Part shown: positions 6,048 to 6,049 of the stretch, one piece after another
Layout of the letters: each line of letters begins with the position of its first letter
How positions within the stretch are numbered: position 1 is the stretch's first letter
Source of the DNA: Desulfocapsaceae bacterium
Lineage (GTDB): Bacteria; Desulfobacterota; Desulfobulbia; Desulfobulbales; Desulfocapsaceae
NCBI GenBank assembly: GCA_029934775.1
Contig: JAOZLO010000187.1
Coordinates: forward strand, 1-6,049
DNA length: 6,049 nucleotides
Reading direction: 5' to 3'
The notes under the pieces: model-generated
The model's input: the letters and a program-made list of their open reading frames with translations, nothing else
The model's database searches: none
What the model was told of the DNA's origin: nothing
Made by a program: the position numbers and the translations under genes

Positions 6048-6048
6048 G
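6037..6048. repeat. 12-base perfect palindrome upstream of the fliE promoter
   Basis: CCGACTAGTCGG reads the same on both strands. Its centre is about 132 bases upstream of the inferred transcription start, a distance at which enhancer-binding activators of sigma-54 promoters commonly bind. It may instead be part of the end of an upstream gene. It abuts the window edge, so its full extent is unknown. Confidence 0.35.
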
Positions 6049-6049
6049 G

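Overview
The window is one arm of a bacterial flagellar operon, read entirely on the minus strand. From right to left in transcription order it carries fliE, fliF, fliG, fliH, fliI and the start of fliJ. Together these encode the MS ring (FliF), its rod adaptor (FliE), the rotor switch protein on its cytoplasmic face (FliG), and the ATPase unit of the flagellar type III export apparatus (FliI with its regulator FliH and stalk protein FliJ). All six frames are intact. fliJ is the only one cut by the window edge; it lies before any listed open frame and was read directly from the first 407 bases.

Layout: 5994-6047 may hold the last codons of an upstream same-strand gene (weak). 5824-5993 is the fliE leader, with a good sigma-54 promoter match at 5921-5936. 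fliE (5524-5823) and fliF (3837-5456) are separated by 67 bases. fliF and fliG (2829-3833) are 3 bases apart. fliG and fliH (2042-2842) overlap by 14 bases. fliI (661-2016) starts 25 bases after fliH, behind a small hairpin. A 253-base gap (408-660) with no recognised gene then separates fliI from fliJ (1-407, incomplete).

The organism is probably a Gram-negative bacterium. The sigma-54 promoter in front of fliE, the moderate base composition, the fliEFGHIJ order and the general look of FliF and FliI suggest a member of the Desulfobacterota (former Deltaproteobacteria) or a neighbour. That is an impression from family resemblance, not from a search.

I see no novel protein system here: the genes are ordinary core flagellar genes. 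The parts that deserve attention are non-coding. They are the unusual fliI-fliJ gap with a 12-base-pair hairpin and a 45-codon open frame, the sigma-54 leader with an inverted partner sequence and a palindrome upstream, and the hairpin that sits where the fliI ribosome binding site should be.
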